Source of the DNA: Acidobacteriota bacterium
GTDB lineage: Bacteria; Acidobacteriota; Blastocatellia; Pyrinomonadales; Pyrinomonadaceae
Assembly (NCBI GenBank): GCA_024640445.1
Contig: JAHEEZ010000230.1
Location: 1-5,549, forward strand
DNA length: 5,549 nucleotides
Direction: 5' to 3'
Made by a program: the position numbers and the translations under genes. A model generated the notes under the pieces. That model was not told the origin of the DNA. It saw only the letters and a list, made by a program, of their open reading frames with translations, and made no database searches. Below, piece after piece: positions 4,445-5,549 of this stretch; within the stretch, counting starts at the first letter, position 1; each line of letters opens with the position of its first letter.

Positions 4445-5110
4445 TCACTGCTTACCCCTTACCCCGGCGAGCATCGCATTTAAGACATCCTCGATCTCCA
4501 TCTCGCTTGTGTCTATCACGAGCGCGTCGTCAGCTATCCTGAGCGGCGAGTCCTCGCGGGTCGAATCTCTCTCGTCACGGAGGTTGATCTCGCGGACCGT
4601 CTTTTCCAGGCTCACGGCCAACCCTTTACGCTCGTCTTCCTCGAACCTCCGCCGCGCCCTCGCTTCCGGTTTCGCAGTTAGAAAGAACTTGATGTCCGCA
4701 TCGGGAAAAACAACGGTCCCGATGTCCCTCCCATCCAGCACTGCACCGTGCTCCGCAGACTTGCCCAGTATTCTTTGCCTTTCGACAAGAAAGCGGCGAA
4801 CTCCGGAAACGATAGATATCACCGATGCCGTCTGGCCGACCTTTTCTCCGCGGATCGCCTCGGTCACATCCTCGCCGTTGAGTTCGACGTGCAGATGGCC
4901 GGGCTCGCCCGAAAGCCGAATCTCTGCGCGCTTTGCCGCCCTGGTCATCGCTTCCTCGTCCGAAGCATCGATCCCTTCTCTAATTGCCAGCAGCGCAACT
5001 GCCCGGTACATCGCACCAGTGTCCAGGTATAAGAGCCCGAGCCGCTTCGCCAGCATTTTTCCCAAAGTTGATTTTCCGGCTCCGGAGGGCCCGTCTATCG
5101 CTATTATCAT
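4445..5110 (-). CDS. cmk: Cytidylate kinase (CMP/dCMP kinase)
   Basis: A complete 221-residue cytoplasmic nucleoside monophosphate kinase that transfers phosphate from ATP to CMP or dCMP, an essential step in CTP/dCTP supply. The P-loop GPSGAGKST (7-15) is near the N-terminus. LDTGAMYRAVA (29-39) is the conserved CMP-site motif. The central segment about 88-114 carries the usual S-x-x-x-x-V-R-x-x-L-x-x-x-Q-R pattern. LDGRDIGTVVFPDADIKFFL (125-144) is diagnostic of the family. The lid RDERDSTREDSPL (178-190) supplies the arginines, and ADDALVIDTS (193-202) closes the core. Length is normal. The ATG at 5110 places the P-loop at its standard position; a TTG at 5155 would add 15 unconserved residues and overlap the upstream gene. 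There is no good Shine-Dalgarno. It starts 25 bp after the threonine aldolase stop, so the two probably share a transcript. Confidence 0.96.
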   Translation of the reverse strand: MIIAIDGPSGAGKSTLGKMLAKRLGLLYLDTGAMYRAVALLAIREGIDASDEEAMTRAAKRAEIRLSGEPGHLHVELNGEDVTEAIRGEKVGQTASVISIVSGVRRFLVERQRILGKSAEHGAVLDGRDIGTVVFPDADIKFFLTAKPEARARRRFEEDERKGLAVSLEKTVREINLRDERDSTREDSPLRIADDALVIDTSEMEIEDVLNAMLAGVRGKQ

Positions 5111-5135
5111 TGTCTGTTCGTCTATATAGGTTTGG

Positions 5136-5549
5136 CTAATCGAGGATCTCTTCAAGGGAGTCTACGGTCTTCTCAATGTCTTTCGTGGAGACGTCGTAAT
5201 GCGTCACCATACGGATCACGTCGCCGAATCCGATCGCGAGAATGCCCCTCGTGGCGAGCTCGGAAACGATCTCAGCTGCGCTCTTCCTGGCACCGGACAC
5301 ATCTATGATCACGATGTTTGTAACAACAGAGTCGGGATCGATCTTCACGCCCGGGAGCGACGCGGCGCCTTCCGCAAGCCTTCGAGCGTTGGCGTGATCC
5401 TCAATGAGTTTGGGAGGCGACTCTTCAAGCGCCACAAGCCCCGCCGCAGCCAGAATGCCGACCTGGCGCATTCCACCGCCAAGCCTCTTTCTCCACACCC
5501 GAGCCTCTTGTATAAAATCCCTGCTGCCAACCAGGATCGAACCGACCGG
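5136..5549 (-). CDS. ltaE: Low-specificity L-threonine aldolase, C-terminal 137 residues (partial)
   Basis: The gene enters from beyond the right window edge; only its C-terminal 137 residues and the stop (5138-5136) are present. The enzyme is a fold-type I PLP protein that splits L-threonine or L-allo-threonine into glycine and acetaldehyde. The visible part opens with PVGSILVGS (1-9), which in the family directly follows the S-x-S-K-G motif with the PLP-binding lysine, here just outside the window. Next come WRKRLGGGMRQVG (19-31), the conserved GGGMRQ segment; the small-domain strand VVTNIVIIDV (75-84); and IRMVTHYDVS (112-121), whose Arg113 is the probable substrate-carboxylate ligand. Stereospecificity cannot be told from this fragment. 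The symbol ltaE follows the E. coli enzyme. A short internal GTG start near 5498 would only be a fragment of this gene. Confidence 0.9.
   Translation of the reverse strand, partial: PVGSILVGSRDFIQEARVWRKRLGGGMRQVGILAAAGLVALEESPPKLIEDHANARRLAEGAASLPGVKIDPDSVVTNIVIIDVSGARKSAAEIVSELATRGILAIGFGDVIRMVTHYDVSTKDIEKTVDSLEEILD

Noticed and set aside
4509..5129. A 206-codon open frame on the plus strand.
   Set aside because: It is exactly antisense to cmk, with low-complexity Ser/Arg-rich translation; the minus-strand protein has all family motifs.

Overview
This window most likely comes from a Gram-negative, moderately GC-rich bacterium. The best guess is an Acidobacteriota member of the Blastocatellia type. 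That guess is inference, resting on three things: separate rfaE1 and rfaE2 genes for ADP-heptose (outer-membrane LPS) synthesis, a secreted FG-GAP/VCBS-type Asp-loop repeat protein, and a secreted subtilase with a BACON-like tail. No marker gene fixes the taxonomy.

Every supported gene is on the minus strand, so transcription runs from high to low coordinates. In that order the window holds: the C-terminal part of a low-specificity L-threonine aldolase (5549-5136, cut by the window edge); cytidylate kinase cmk (5110-4445), 25 bp downstream and probably cotranscribed; a stable-RNA promoter with a GC-rich discriminator; tRNA-Arg(UCU) (4319-4246); a 92-bp spacer with a small palindrome that could be a terminator or a promoter; tRNA-His(GUG) (4153-4077); a secreted S8 subtilisin-like protease (4004-2415); a 238-bp intergenic region with a good promoter; a secreted six-loop FG-GAP-like protein (2176-1211); a strong intrinsic terminator (1187-1151); rfaE1, the heptose-7-phosphate kinase (1116-109); and the first 35 codons of rfaE2, the heptose-1-phosphate adenylyltransferase (107-1, cut by the window edge).

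The genes fall into three functional groups. The first is housekeeping: aldolase, cmk and the two tRNAs. The second is a neighbouring pair of exported proteins, a protease and a probable beta-propeller; they share direction, but the propeller gene has its own promoter. The third is the rfaE1-rfaE2 pair, which does consecutive kinase and nucleotidyltransferase chemistry in ADP-heptose synthesis around one GmhB dephosphorylation step.

I saw no mobile element, CRISPR array, pseudogene or clearly new system. The observations most worth checking are regulatory: a strong terminator only about 35 bp upstream of the rfaE1 start, a TATAAT box embedded in a palindrome between the tRNAs, and weak or absent Shine-Dalgarno sequences on several genes.
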